Below, piece after piece: positions 22,515 through 35,460 of a stretch of 64,000 bases of DNA. Each line of letters opens with the position of its first letter. Positions within the stretch are counted from its first letter, which is position 1. The notes below the pieces were generated by a model. The model saw only the letters and a program-made list of their open reading frames with translations, was not told the DNA's origin and did not search any database. The DNA is taken from NCBI GenBank assembly GCA_012845835.1, contig JABAKD010000017.1:4710867-4774866 (forward strand), written 5' to 3'. Position numbers and translations under genes: made by a program. The DNA comes from Undaria pinnatifida (Eukaryota > Sar > Phaeophyceae > Laminariales > Alariaceae).

Positions 22515-25500
22515 ATGGAAAACTACAGCGAAGTAAGGTTGGTAGCCAAACGCCTCCCTCGTTCGATGGGGAGAACGAGCGCGCATACCGCGGCTGGGAG
22601 GTGCGGGTCCAGGTCTACTTCAGCGAATCGACCTCTCCTATCCACAACATACTCACGGGACAGGAAGAGCACATATCGGCAGTCGGCAGCAACCTGGTTC
22701 GAGTGGCAGCGCAGCAACACCAACGTTTACATTGTCTTCTTACTATCTACGAACGGGGGAGATACAGCTGCGACGCTGGCGCTGTTTCGCCTGACCCCCG
22801 ACGACTGAAAAGCCGTTCGAAGGGGGAGAAAAGGATGAAATTTCGAACAACTTTCCAGACGTCATGCAGCTAACTACCGGAGGCGGTTCATTGGAGGGCA
22901 ACATCGACAAGGGGATCGGAGCCTGGAACAGCTCTACAGCCTAGGTATATGTTCTTCAGCGGGAACTACTACTGCTGAGATTACCGCAACTACTCCGCGT
23001 TTTACGTATACTACTACTCGATCAAGACACGGAGCAAGCATCGTCGTCACCACCACCACCATCATCATTGTCATCACACACCGAGTTTACAGCAAGGACT
23101 GGTACAGCAACGACTGGTACAACAACGACTGGTACAGCTACGACTGGTACAGCAACAACTCGTACAGCAACGACTGGTTTGATACAGCAACGACTCGTAC
23201 GGCAAGGGCCGGAATACGGCAACGACTGGTACTACAACAACGCCTACTCCTACAGCATCGTCTACTACTACAGCACCGACAGGTACAGCAACGCTTACGA
23301 CAGCAGCGACGTCTCCCGAGGAGACTACTACACACCGTACAGGAAGCAGAGGCAACTACTACGTACAGCAGTGAATGCAGCAGGACTAGCGGCAGCTACT
23401 TCAGCCGTTTCATCAGCTATTTCAGCTTCTTCGTCTGCTTTACAAGTTCTACCACTACTGACTACACATCGCACATCAACATCAACAACGACGCGGCGTA
23501 CGGCCACACAACTTCCAATGTGGAACCCCGCAGCCCGGAACTAGTCGAGATCTTTTCAAGGCTTCGGCAACTCACCCACAGTGACCTTCAGGGAGGACAA
23601 CTGCTACGCGGTGGACCGCAGTCGCAGAGCGGACAACAAATACTGAGCGGACACCAGTCACCTCCGCCGTCGTCTGCTGACGACAACTGCCCGCTTCCGG
23701 AGGCAGGCGGCGCCGAAGGGGCGCCCGCCGTAGGGACTGGAGGAGCGACGCCACAGGAGAAATCAGAGGCTGGTGGAACGCTGGAGGCTACGCCTGTTAT
23801 GACGCGCCGAGCGGCGGCTGCTGCCGGGGGACTCAGCTCCCTGGTTACCGAGTGTACTTTGCGCGAGCTACAACAACTCAACCTTTACGCCGGCGCAGAT
23901 CTACCGGACATGGCTCATAAGCAGGAACTGCTCACCTTCGCGGAGTACGCCTATGCCACCACTAAAACGCAACTTCAAATGCGTTCGGAGGGGGAGACGA
24001 AAGCGAAAATAGTTCCGAACACGTTTTCAGAGCCGAGGAAGCTGCCGGAGGCTGCTCTGTGGCAGGCAGCCGAAGACAAGGAGATACCGATCCTGATCAA
24101 GCACCAGGTCTACGACCTCGTCCCCCTCACCTCGGTTCCTCCGGGATCCAAAATCATCGGCTCACGGTGGGTCTACAAGGTGAAGGCTGATGACTCACAC
24201 AAAGCTAGAGTGGTGGTCCTGGGTTGGGGGATGGTAGCAGGGGTTCACTGCGGGAGCACGTTTGCTCCTGTGAGTCGTCTTCAATGCATCCATGGCTCTA
24301 GCGGCGGAGAAAAAACCTCAAGGTGTCACAGTACGATGTCCCCACGGCATTTCTAAACTCTCCTATCGACGAAACGATATTCGTGAAAATGGCCCCTGGA
24401 CGCGAGAAGACAGACGAAAACGGAGTCCACCAAGTCATGAGGCATCGGAAGAGCCTCTACGGAATCCCGCAGGCACCAGCCAACTGGCATGGTGCCATCG
24501 ACGACTTCGTGATCGCCAAAGGATTCAAGCCACTCAAATCCGACCCCTGGATTTACACCTACTCGCACAAGGATGGAATCTACAACCCCAAAACCAAGAG
24601 AGAGCCAACGTTTCCAAGCTGGAACAAGGAAACCGTCATTCTCAATATTTACGTCGATGATCTTCTACTGGTGGGGCAGAACAAAGTGCTGCTCAAGAAG
24701 GTGGAGGAGAAGCTGGTGCGGCGCTTCGACACGAAGTGCATGGGGGACGTCTCGATTGTGCTCGGAATGCAAGTCACTCGCGACCGCGAGAAAGGAACAC
24801 TCACCATCTCACAAGCGCACTACACCAAGTCGGTACTCGAGACATACATCATGGGGGAGTGCAAATCGGTGTACACGACCGAAGCCGGGCCGGAGTTATC
24901 GATCAACCAGGGGGAAAGGGACCTTCTGAGCAAAGCAGATACCATTCCATCGTCGGCAGCGTCATGTACCTAGCTCAAGTTAGCCGCTACGACATCCTCT
25001 ACGGCGTCAACCAGCTAGCGAGGGCAAGGTCGAAGCCATCGAAAGCACACATGGGCGCAGCTAAGCATCAGCTACGATACCTCGCCGGCAGCATCGACTT
25101 CAATATCACCTACTCGCAAGGAAGGTTTAAGCTGACAGCATTTTCAGACGCCAACTGGGGCAACAACCCGGACAACGGCAAGTCAACTTCATCGTACGTC
25201 ATGACGATGTGCAACGGGCCTGTGAGCTTCAAAGTGGGCATGCAAGGGCTGACGGCCCAGGCAACGATGGAGGCCGAGCTTGTGGCAGCAGCACTGGAGA
25301 TAAAGGAAGCAGTCTACTGTGCCGGTATGCTGGGGGAGCTAGGATTCGAGGAGGCATATAAGTGCATCCCGATCCACATCGACAACACTCCGGCTCTGCA
25401 CGTGGCTGGAAACGAGACCTACAGCTCGCGTGCGAAACACGTGGCACTGACGCTGTTCTATGTGCGTGAGATCATACAGGAGGAAAAAATCAGCATCCAC

Positions 25501-26733
25501 TACGTCCCAACCGAGCTCAACATAGCCGACATCGGGACAAAGTTCCTCAGCAAACACCGCCACCGATACCTCATTGGGCTGATCAACAACTTCAAGGCCT
25601 AAGGACAATCTGTAAGCAGCACGGAGGCGCTCCTGGTGCGACAAAGGCGGTAGGCATCATTTGTTTGACATTTATAGGACCATGAGCGGTCTTGAAATAC
25701 ATTCATTCTACAGTGCGGTTTGCTTGTTTGGACCCTGTTTCACGACGTCGATGGTCGTTGGATTACCGGGCAGAGCCCTTGTCACGACGGCCTTAGTTGA
25801 TGATCGGGAAGATGTTTGAATTCCAGCCAGAATAGTTTAGAAGTTTGCTTTCGCTTACTTGACTTCGTCGACAGTTAAAACGAGTATCGACAATCGACAG
25901 GGTTAACATTAGTTGGTGCTTCAGTGCCCACAGCATTGCGATTTCCATTAAGGGGGAGTGTTAAAGATATTAGGGCGTGAACACCTACATCTCTGATTAA
26001 TGGTCATCGCCACTGCTGTTGCCTGGGGCAGCAGTAGTTGGCACCAGTACTGCTATAGCAAAGGAGAGCAGGTAGCTGTAGCCGGGGGAAGCAGTACGTA
26101 GCACTACTGTAATACTGCTGTAAACAGGGAGCAGCAGTCACAATACGTAACGAAGTACCACTCGGTAGCTTCGGCATCGCGACGAGTCAAGAAGCAAGTT
26201 TACCCGAGCTACGACCGGCCAGAACTGGGATCGGCTAACCGCTATTCGTCGGCCAACGTAGGTAGCACTGGGTCGTCAATAGCGTGTTGCAGTAGCCGAG
26301 CACAACAGTAGTAGCATCGGTGATGTTTTAGGCAGCAATAGAAAAACACGGTGTGCTAAGTTACGGTTCGACTGAAATGCGGCGTAACTACGACCAGTTA
26401 TTTTGAGGACCCGGACGAGTTGTTGTTGCTTGTTTGTTTTTGTACACGGAGTCCTTCAAGTACTATTGTTGTAGCAAACGAAAGAGCGGGCTCTGAGTAC
26501 GTAGCTACGAGAGAGAGCGCGGGCGTTCCCCACCCTCTCTCACTCCTCTCACCACCATCTCTAGACACAGATGTCTATTTTTCTCTAAGTTTGATTGCCC
26601 AACAAGCGGCCCTTATACAAAACATCACTCTTCCGGGGTTTTTATCATCGGTGAATCATCTTTGTCCAACACCAGCCTGGCAGCATGCTGCTGCCTGTGC
26701 CCGCCTGTGCGACCACCTGTCCAGGGTGTAACA
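22515..26733 (+). mobile_element. Broken Ty1/Copia LTR retrotransposon
   Basis: A fossil of the Pseudoviridae-like Copia family. Parts, in order: a GC-rich region with short tandem repeats that may be gag-side or linker sequence (about 22.5-23.9 kb); a Copia-type reverse transcriptase region (about 24.0-24.95 kb) with the IYVDDLLLVG active-site motif and SLYGIPQAP; an RNase H region (about 25.0-25.6 kb) with FSDANWGNN, TMEAELVAA and LNIADIGTK; a purine-rich tract near 25,950; and one LTR. I recognise no integrase, primer-binding site or 5' LTR. The element is broken, with at least two breaks plus a missing 5' part. The left boundary is uncertain. With one LTR the age cannot be judged from LTR divergence; the well-kept RT motifs suggest it is not ancient. 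Confidence 0.8.
25959..26733 (+). repeat. 3' LTR of the Copia element
   Basis: It follows the purine tract AAGGGGGAG. The sequence begins TGTTAAAGATATT and ends GTGTAACA, which gives the TG...CA inverted ends typical of LTRs. Length is about 775 bp. I find no second copy in the window. Confidence 0.6.
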
Positions 26734-26804
26734 ACTATACCTGAATAGACCCCTCCCATTATGAAAAACTCATCCACATAGTACATTACAAGTACCAACA
26801 ACGC

Positions 26805-26960
26805 AGCTTGCAAAGATGAGTTTTGAACCGAAATTCGTCGAATTCACAGCTGACGTCCTTTAAAAAATAAAATAAAAATACTCTCAACACATCAGCTGTG
26901 ACTGAAAATTTGTGTCGATACTTATCGTTGCAAGCTGCGCGATACCCCATTTTTTAGGGA
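26805..26960. repeat. Pair of inverted Rep-D ends
   Basis: 'cagcttgcaaagatgagttt' at 26,808 and its near reverse complement 'cgttgcaagctgcgcgatac' at 26,929 face each other across about 50 bp of AT-rich sequence. This could be a minimal Rep-D derivative made only of its two ends. Confidence 0.5.
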
Positions 26961-29340
26961 TATACCATCATCATAAGTCCTGTTATAGCTGCTTCGGGCA
27001 CATGAGGCACGCACATCCACTGCCCACTCAGTCTTGAATCGTCAACCAGCTAGAACGTAAAGCAAATCCAATACCTGCTCCGATGGATTATGTTCTGGTT
27101 GGTGGACCACCACCTCCCTCTGTTCCTGCGACGCCCACACCAGCAGCATGACTTGCTGCTGCGATACCCACACCTAATATAACAGCTGGTGCAACGCCTG
27201 CACGTGGTCACGGTCTTTCACCCGAAGAGAACGAAGATAACGCTCTACCTGGTAGAGGCATTTTTTTTTTTTGGCGGCTTGTCATGCGACTGTAGCAGCA
27301 GCAAGATTCATTCTTGGTTCGACAACGACACCCACAAAGGCGAATGTCAAAAATACAGGTTTCGGCTAAAAGATGCCCCTGCTTCGCGAATTAAGTGTTC
27401 ACCGGCGGTTATGTCTGGGCCGAACCATGGCGAGAAAGTCAAATAATTGCCCTCTGAAGCTCGGAGAAGGCAAGGAGTGTCCCCTGTGCACTCACAACTT
27501 TACAGAGGCTTTCATGAGGCATTGCAAAAGGACGACGACGCAGAGTGGAAGTTAGTTGTCGCCGCGACTAGGACATCAGCGCAAAAGGAACGAGTCAGCG
27601 CGCAGAGGCGTTCGTCCAGGCATCAGGTGGGGAGTTGTGAGGATCGTGCTTCAAAATATTTTGAGAAAGAGGGCCAGAGTTCCATGGCTGGACACAAAAT
27701 GCTCTTGACGGGGAGGCAAGTTGTGAACATACGAGAATGTACATGTACGAGGTAGTGTATAGTGAGTGTATCTAGCGCAGGTGTCGTTCCGATATTGAGT
27801 CGACTAAACTTTCATCATCTGTCGTGCTGTGCTCAAAATTATAAATTGGAGTATAACTTAGACCATATTTATTGTTATTTTGGTTCCGTTGTTGGATTAT
27901 GACATACATGGTATATCTTTATTTTTCCTTTCTTCATTTCGTTCGTGTTTCTTGCTTGCCAAGCAAAGGGGCAGCATCGCCACATCAGAGAGCGTAATAG
28001 GTGCAGCGTGGGGAGAGGAATGGTTGGACATCGCGTGGGTACGCAAACACCACAACAGCCAGGACGAGAGGGTCGGAGAGTTGGGATGGGCTGGCCTGGG
28101 ACAGTTGAACGCAGATATTGGAAACGAAGGCATGCACCCAAACTATAAATAATTAATATGTTGGTTTACTCATACTGTCTCACAGCGGTTTTTGACGGCA
28201 TCATTTGTAACTCTCCATCAAATGATGAAGAGTCAGCACGGGCAATGGGTGTACTGACTTCGCTGGGTAAAACAACGGATTACTCGACACAAAAAAAATG
28301 TTAACATGGATTTCATCACAATGTCATATATTGCCGTAGACAACAGACGGCTGTAGAATAGAGGAGAAGGTACAGTCTACGACACAAGAAATGATACAAA
28401 AAAAATAAAATAAGGGCCGTTCTGATCGGAGACTACTTTTGTCTTACATTTCCTAAATTTCGTAAGTTTGCATATTTGTGGTATGTGTCTTGAAACACGG
28501 AGTCATTCTGTCATAATTTGTTAAATTCTTCGGCCCCCAAAAATATTGAAAAGTCAACAATCACAAATCAGGAAATACTGTCGTCGATGTCCATATTACG
28601 AAGGCAGTGCTCCGACAAGCGCCGTGGCTAAATTCTGGGACCATCGGGTAGCTCTGAGCGTTGACCAGTGTGGTCCAACATTATGGCCGATGGAAGGAAG
28701 CGTCCTCGGCCTCTGGAAGACTCATCCTCGAGTCGGACGAAGTAACGATTCAGCCTTCTCAATGATCCAGACACGACGCGCAGAAACACGAAGAACTCTA
28801 TCGCTGGTGTCCTCGTCGTGCTTGGCATGTTCCTGACGCCAGGGGCTGCTGTCGCCGGATTGCGCGAATCTACTTGGCCTGGATGCTTCCCTCTGCGGTC
28901 TTCCGGGATGTTCGATCATGCTTGCCGTGTGACGAAAAGCGTGACTGCTGGCGTGGGTGGGTGTGGGTGATGGTGATCTTGCTTCATGGCTTGGCTTTCA
29001 AATTAAGGGGGGAAATGGCAAACAACCCCGCGCTCGAAAATAATGCAGACGTTTTTTCTTGGAAATCTTGAAAAAAAAAAGAGGAATTTTTTGGAAATTC
29101 ACATCTCCGATAAGAATGGCCCAAGAGACTTATACGACGACAGACTGCTGGAGGGGTCCTAAATTGTTGAATTCCTGGTAAAAGTGCTGCTTGCTGCTGT
29201 GCATTGCAACCATTTAAAGTTAAAAATTGATGGAAAATCTGACCACTTCAATGATCTGGCTGATGCTTCTTACTGTATAAACAAGCAACAGCTGATACCA
29301 CGAAACGCATCAAATATTTCCATTTAACACCCGTTCATGA
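26961..29340. other. Unassigned stretch, possible gene remnants
   Basis: Several short frames read as protein-like (for example 27,447-27,755 and 27,189-27,446), but they shift between frames and I recognise no family. They may be remnants of a host or transposon gene. Nothing else is seen. Confidence 0.25.
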
Positions 29341-29453
29341 TTGAATTTCTGTGAATTCCTCTGGCGCAGGTCACGGTGCCGTCGACATCGAGTAAACAGC
29401 ACAGTCATCATGTGGGTGGCGCTTTGTAAGAGTCCCCACCCCCTCTCTGCAAG

Positions 29454-29618
29454 ATGCAGGTTGGGAAGGGTGCGTCCTTTCTCGTGGGGGGCTTTAGCCA
29501 CTCAGCCGTCCTCTTTAACGAACAGCCAGAGATGAAGCACGTACGCGCGAAGGCAATACAAAGCCTTGCTGCAAAGGCGCAGGCTGTCGTTGAAGGGGAT
29601 GTAGGATATGTAGTCTAG
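29454..29618 (+). CDS. Possible short exon or small ORF, unknown
   Basis: Fifty-five codons including the stop, starting MQVGKGASFLVGG and ending EGDVGYVV. The composition (A, V, K, E rich, no rare-residue clutter) looks more protein-like than nearby frames. A pyrimidine-rich run ending in AG lies immediately upstream, so it may be a terminal exon rather than a complete gene. I cannot find the upstream exons and do not recognise the family. A chance frame remains possible. Confidence 0.25.
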   Translation: MQVGKGASFLVGGFSHSAVLFNEQPEMKHVRAKAIQSLAAKAQAVVEGDVGYVV

Positions 29619-29975
29619 AAGAGTGTGGTGCTAGTGAGATGTGATAGGCAACAACCCGTGGATGAGAAGCTGCGCTCTCATCAAGGTTGTTTATGGGGCA
29701 GTGTGCACAGCAGCAGATGTTTTTTTATACGGCAGTTTTTGTTTGGTTCTGCTTGCGTCTTGTCCGGAGTATAGTGTACTCTCGCGCTGGCAGCAGAAAT
29801 AGCGAGTTGTGCTTGGTATGCAGAGATACGTCTGATTTTTGAACTATCTTCATATTTCGTTCAGTATGCATACCGCGAGTATCGAGTTCATTTGTTTTCC
29901 TCACCTGTTGTTGCTGTTTGTTGCTACGAAACAAAATGTAAACCGTTCTTTTGCGGCCTTTATTTGCACAGTGGT
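29619..29975. other. Unassigned stretch
   Basis: No gene or repeat recognised. Confidence 0.3.
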
Positions 29976-29984
29976 CAGGTCACA

Positions 29985-30570
29985 CGCGGGCCGGCCCGTT
30001 TTTCGGCCAGTAAGTGTGGGTTAGTTGCCTCGCATGGGCAGGGCGGACGTCGAAGTCGTTACAGTAGTACTTACCGCACACTACATATGATGGGCCGCGG
30101 CCTGGGCTGGCCCGCAAAAACGCGTGGGCCATCTCATGGGCAGGGTGGACTTCGCCATCACACATAATATAGCAACAATAGTGAGCCCCATTTCATGGGG
30201 CGCGGCCCGGGCCGGCGTGTGAAAACTTGTGGGCCGCCTCATGGGCTCGGCCGAGCGGCGCAGATAAAGCCCAAGTCTCATGGGCCATCAGAGTTTGAGA
30301 TGATGGGCTGCACACCGGCCCGGCGCATCAAATTTCCACACGATGGGCCGCAGCCCGGCCGGCATATCATTTTTTCAAACCTCTTGGCACGGCCCGGCCC
30401 GGCCCATCAAATTTTTGAAGCTCTCGGCACGGCCCGGCCTGGCCCATTACATTTTCAATTTTTCGGCCCGGCCCGTCCCGGCCCATCACATTTTAAAAAT
30501 CATGGGCCTGGATCGGCCCGGCCCATGACAACTTTTAAATCGGCCCGGCCCGGCCCGGTCCGCACGTTCG
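29985..30570 (+). repeat. GGCCCG-rich degenerate minisatellite
   Basis: Tandem units of roughly 40-60 bp have the form 'cggcccggcccggcccatca' plus an AT-rich half ('aaatttttgaagctc'). The units are more alike toward the right end. The plus-strand open frame (30,195-30,578, rich in GPARPGP) is a by-product of the repeat. Confidence 0.65.
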
Positions 30571-30574
30571 GCCA

Positions 30575-30765
30575 ATGACATGCCCTGATTTTCCCGACAC
30601 GGCGCAATATAATGCAAAGTACCTGGTACGTTTGGGGCCCGGGACTCAAACACTCTGGGTGTCAACATGCCATGACATGCCCTGATTTTCCCGACACACA
30701 TCACTATGATGCAAAGTACATGGTACGTTTGGGGCCCGGGACTCAAACACTCTGAATGTCAACTT
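30575..30765 (+). repeat. Tandem duplication, 97-bp unit
   Basis: Two units start 'atgacatgccctgattttcc' at 30,575 and 30,672 and share 'tttggggcccgggactcaaa'. They directly follow the minisatellite. Confidence 0.7.
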
Positions 30766-31754
30766 ATGCATAGGGCTCTGGTGTATTTCCAGTGACTGGC
30801 AAATAATACCGCATCGTCATCGTGTAGACTCCCCCAGAAATGTCGATCCTCTATCTGCTGCGCATCCGCATAGTCGGTGACACAGCCAAACTACATTCGA
30901 AGAAGATGTTTCTCCCGCTATTTGGAACCCTTGTTGGCGTTCAATTCATTGCCCACTGGCACGGTACCTGCTTGGGGAAGTTGTGTCCGGTCAACCAGAG
31001 AATATTCGGCCGGGTATTCGGCGTTCGGGCGCGAGCGTTCCAATTCCTGCAGTACCGCGGGTGTTCGTGACACGCTTGAAGGTAGCCCTCAATAAACGCA
31101 AACTTTCAAAATTCGATGGAACGCAACAGATTGTAGTCTGTGAGCATGTTCGCACATCTGGGCTGCATGGTCGTGTTGGCTGGGGTTGAAAACGGGGGCA
31201 GGTTATAAAATTAAACAATTTATTCAACCATGGAGGATTCTTTAAGAGGTGATCCTGGTCTTCGTCGTCCGGGCTGTACATAGGAAGTATGGATGAGCGT
31301 GGGTTGTTGTGCAGAGCTTGAACAGAAGACCCTCCGCCGCCCATTGCCTTGTTGATGGGCGTCGTCAAATGGGCCTGGGTTTTCCGGTCGACGACACTTG
31401 CTTCGCGCTGGGTGCTCATAGTTTTGGCAGGTCGTGTCGAGCCTTCCACATTCAAAGGCTTGTACTACACGGAACGGGGACAACATTCCATTCGCCGAAA
31501 TGTACAGAGAAATATTTTCCGAAACTACGCCGATGCCGGATGGATGCTATGTATAGTAGAATACTTGATATAAGGAAGAATGGAACAAGGGGTTAATGTC
31601 ACGCGGAGACTTTGGCTGTCGTCGGCGGAACATTGTTGCTGGACGGACCTTCGACCATTCTTCACACCGGCCTTCTTCATGACATCGAATACGTTACGTC
31701 ACCGCTCCCCGCCTCGGGGAAAGACCCACGAACGTCAACATCCTAGCTGTTGTG
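30766..31754. other. Unassigned stretch
   Basis: No recognised gene. Open frames of 70-154 codons overlap on both strands without motifs. Confidence 0.3.
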
Positions 31755-32075
31755 GGTCGCTTATGTAGTGCACCTCTTCAGTTCCAGAAGGTTTCACGTG
31801 GGAAGATACTAAATGAGAGCCTACGGGACCAATGTCCGCACAGCGAAGAATCTATCCCACGGTATGGGGGCGCGGCAGAAAATTTCGCGGTTTTCCTAGC
31901 ACGAGAAGCTAAATATCTCACCATCACCCGGAAAATGACTTCGAAGGCATTCGTTCTCGTACAACCCACCCAACACTTGTTGTTACTATGCCCTAGTTCT
32001 GAACTAAATTGCACTCGTACATAGTGTCCCACTAAGCGGTAGTTCTTTGCTCGAGGAGCTCCACCGGACCGAGGT
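31755..32075 (-). repeat. Degraded Rep-C copy
   Basis: It has 'cgaaggcattcgttctcgta' and 'ttgctcgaggagctccaccg' in the order seen at 7,260-7,420. The open frame starting at 32,047 begins inside this repeat. Confidence 0.4.
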
Positions 32076-35000
32076 ATATCTTTTTTTGGCTAAAAATATG
32101 CAAACCCTAACGTGGGACATGATTCGAAAGCTGAACGTCATCGGGCAACGCGTGCATGTTCTTCCATTTGAAGTTGATGGAGGCATCCGTTTGGCTGCCA
32201 GTTCAATATATGTATCTTCTTCCATGTGGTACATGTCGCAGGCCGTTAGCATGCGACAAGGTTTTGATTGCCTTAGCGCCTCTTTGGGACTTGCTGCTCA
32301 AGAAAAAGGATGTCGCGTTGTGCGTCTCCAACAATACGGAATCCGGTCTTTGAATAAAAAATGCGTTTTACTCTCGCCTTGGCGGAATAACAAGCTGTTG
32401 TCGAGCACTTCGCTTTTAGAGTGCCTTCGCACAATACGAGAATGGATCAGATCATTCATGTCGGTCTCGGAGAATGATGGAGTCTGTAGTTCTAGCCCCA
32501 ATAGGAGTTACCTAACAAGTACCGCGAACTGTACGGATTGAAACAAAGAACACAATCGAAACATGAGTGCTATACCCAGCTAGTGAATATTCTGTCTGCT
32601 TAGGGGTTGATAGCAAGCAATGCTGAACGCGCGTGTGGCTGTCAGTCATGTATCGCAGGTCTTACGTGATGTCGAGGGTGGACTTCTGACAGAAGAGTTG
32701 AAACTGACATCGAACACACGTAAACAGACCAATGAGCGTAGTTGCAAGGTAGGGGGTCCGCAAACGAATGATGCGGCAAACGAATGATGGGTAGATAGTA
32801 GTTCTCCGCGGCAGCGCAAGCAATTGCGGTGGATATTCGACAAACCGATTTTAAATACCCAATACAGTAACCGTAAACCAAAACACATTAATTGTAGCGT
32901 GAAGGAAACGAATATTGAACGACAACAGTGAGGTAAATCCCATCAACATGGCAAGAAAAGAAGATAAGACTATCAGAATAGATCTGTGCACTGGCTATGG
33001 AGTACCACCGAGCGAGGAACAAATCAAGGTAAAGATGGCCAGAGTCATGCCTTAAGGCGTGTTTGCAGGTCGCCGTGTACACATGGTCGACGTCGACGTT
33101 GAACTATTGGTTTACAGTTTCGCTTAAACTGTCATGTGCTGCATGCTACCTGCACATACGTTTCCCCCCTCTGCTGTATATATCTATATATCTATATGCT
33201 TCGTAGCACCCAAGCCAAATTGATACTGAATTCTAGTACACCGTTTGTTGTGTATGGACACACCACGGTAAGAAATACACCGGGCCTTACATCTCACTGT
33301 TCCCAATATACCCTGTACCCGCCCCCCAATGGGCTCTTTAAATCGCCCTCTACGGCAAGTGCTTTGGTTTGGTACACCGGACCAGACCTGGGCACACGAG
33401 AAGCCGTCTCGGAAAAATCGTTGCAGTAGGTGATCGAGAATCCGTACAGCAGGGCGACACCTCGATGATGCAAAATAACGGTGGTCAACCGATAATGTCA
33501 TATTGAGTCCAGTTCACGGCCCACGACGCACTCGCGTAGAGGAATGTCAATCTTGTCGACCGTTTGAGAGTGTGTTTCGAGAAAGCAAGCGTAGGTCGAC
33601 GAGCTTATGCCGCTGTGTGTGGAGGCGCTAAAACCATGATGACCACATCTGCTGAAGACTCTGTCATTTTTAGTCCGTTCAGCAGTTGCCTTCATTAGTT
33701 TTTTTGCCCCTCTACATGTGCCCAACATATTGTCGGTATACATGGGACCTGATGCAGTGGCCGCAGTAAACGGCACGTCGTCGGCGAAATTCTATCACAA
33801 AAAGTTGTTTACTTTGGTCATTGGACCCAGGCCTGCAATGGTAAACTGCACGCGCGAAGGCGACCACCTCAAGCTTAAACCCATACCGGGTGGGACTGTA
33901 CAGTCCTCCGAGTGACCACCAAAACCATACCGGCCCTGATACTCTACTGAACGCCAGAGCACCTTTGGATGTCTTGATTTTTCCCATCATCACACGATGT
34001 GACACTGACAAACCTCGACGAGGTTGCCCCGACGATCGGGAACTCCGGCGAGGGCTCGGGCTGTTCCCCATTGTCAAGACAACCCTGCCGGGGACAGCTG
34101 CGGCAAGGCAGGGAAAGCTAGGGCGGGTGGTATACACTCTGTGTGGAACCCTTCCATTGGTGCAGAACCCTTGAGGCTGGTAATGTCGGGCGCTCCTGTG
34201 GGTGCGTCATATTTGCGCTAGTGTCATGCATAGTCAAGTTAGGCCTCGTGATATAGCCGTAAGACTCTGAAACATGTTGGGCCTTGGCTGGCTGCAGTTG
34301 CTGGGAAGAACCATAGTTCCATATTTTCTTAGACAAGCGCGATTTGTAGTTGTGGTGGAAAAAGGACGAGACGATTCCAGTTCTACACTGCCTAACCATT
34401 GCAACGTGAAAACGCCCCGTGTTTTTTTTTGTTGACCGGGCTATATACTGGGAGTGTGTATGCGCGGCGATGGTTTCATTTAGCTTCTCAGCGCGGCAGT
34501 ACCTTGGCTCTCACAGGATGGTCGATTGGCGCGCAAAATATCGACGGGCGTTGGGCTCGTCCAACGAAACCATCTGGGCACCGCTTGGTATTTATCTATA
34601 TCCGACACTTGGGAGTATTTTCGCACAGAACTACTACAGCTGAACTATCCCCAGGGCCGGGCCGACATGCATCATTCCAAGGCACATAGGTGTACGTGAG
34701 GAAAAGAGGAACTGAACGAAGTGATGACGTAAATTACATGCGGTGATTTCTTTTTCACGTCTGGTCGAACATTGAACCAGACTCAAACTTACTGTAGTAG
34801 TGAAGTGCGAACATGCCCCCAACAGATGGTTGGCGGAATTATTTCTCCGCCGTTCGATTTTCCAAAGATCCAAACGACAGAGTTTGCCCTTCAGAAAGGG
34901 GGAACTGCTACGGGCAGGGTGCACGTTTATGCTCTGAAGTCCCTTTTTTGGTGAGGGAGGTTCCCGCCGAGCCCTATAACGTGTGACTGAAAGCCAAAAA

Positions 35001-35174
35001 ACGAGAACGTGAAACCGAAGAAAAATAATAGCTTGCCCTAATAGGTATTTGACGAGTTCTAAAAAGCGGAGGTCACACTTGACGTCGTTTTTGGCTTCTG
35101 AATGACGCGCCTCTGTTTCCCCAAATCGATGGGACGTCATTTATTGGTTCGCGCAACAATGTTCAATATGTACC
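32076..35174. other. Unassigned stretch
   Basis: A TATATC microsatellite lies at 33,178-33,197. Frames near 33.7-34.2 kb look faintly protein-like but are interrupted and unrecognised. No other support. Confidence 0.25.
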
Positions 35175-35460
35175 TAGGCCATGGATGTGATGGTATGATA
35201 GGATTATCCTTATTATAGGTACCCCATGAGTATTTTACGGTAGATGTTCAGAGCTCCGAAGACTAGCCGACTTAGACAATAAGCTGATGCGGCGTGTGCA
35301 GCTCTATCGCAGCATGTTTCACTCGGACAGAAGGTGCACTCGTGCAATATATTAACCGTGACTAACCGTTAGTTCACACTCACTTAAGGGGCTGAGTTCG
35401 ACACGAACATCATTAGTGGATCCAACAGCTGCAACCCCTACCGTGCTCTTCAGCTAAAAA
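35175..35460. repeat. Degraded Rep-C copy
   Basis: It carries the 'gttcacactcacttaagggg' and 'gcaacccctaccgtgctctt' end region; the internal part is poorly kept. Confidence 0.3.

Noticed and set aside
23068-23544. Thr-rich repetitive frame (TGTATTG units) as a host structural protein
   Set aside because: It lies directly before the Copia RT region, with no independent start or splice evidence, so I leave it as part of the fossil or linker.
30195-30578. Open frame rich in GPARPGP, plus strand
   Set aside because: It follows the period of the GGCCCG minisatellite and has no other support.
32047-32541. 164-codon plus-strand frame
   Set aside because: It begins inside a Rep-C copy, has no recognisable domain, and is within the length expected by chance in such a window.
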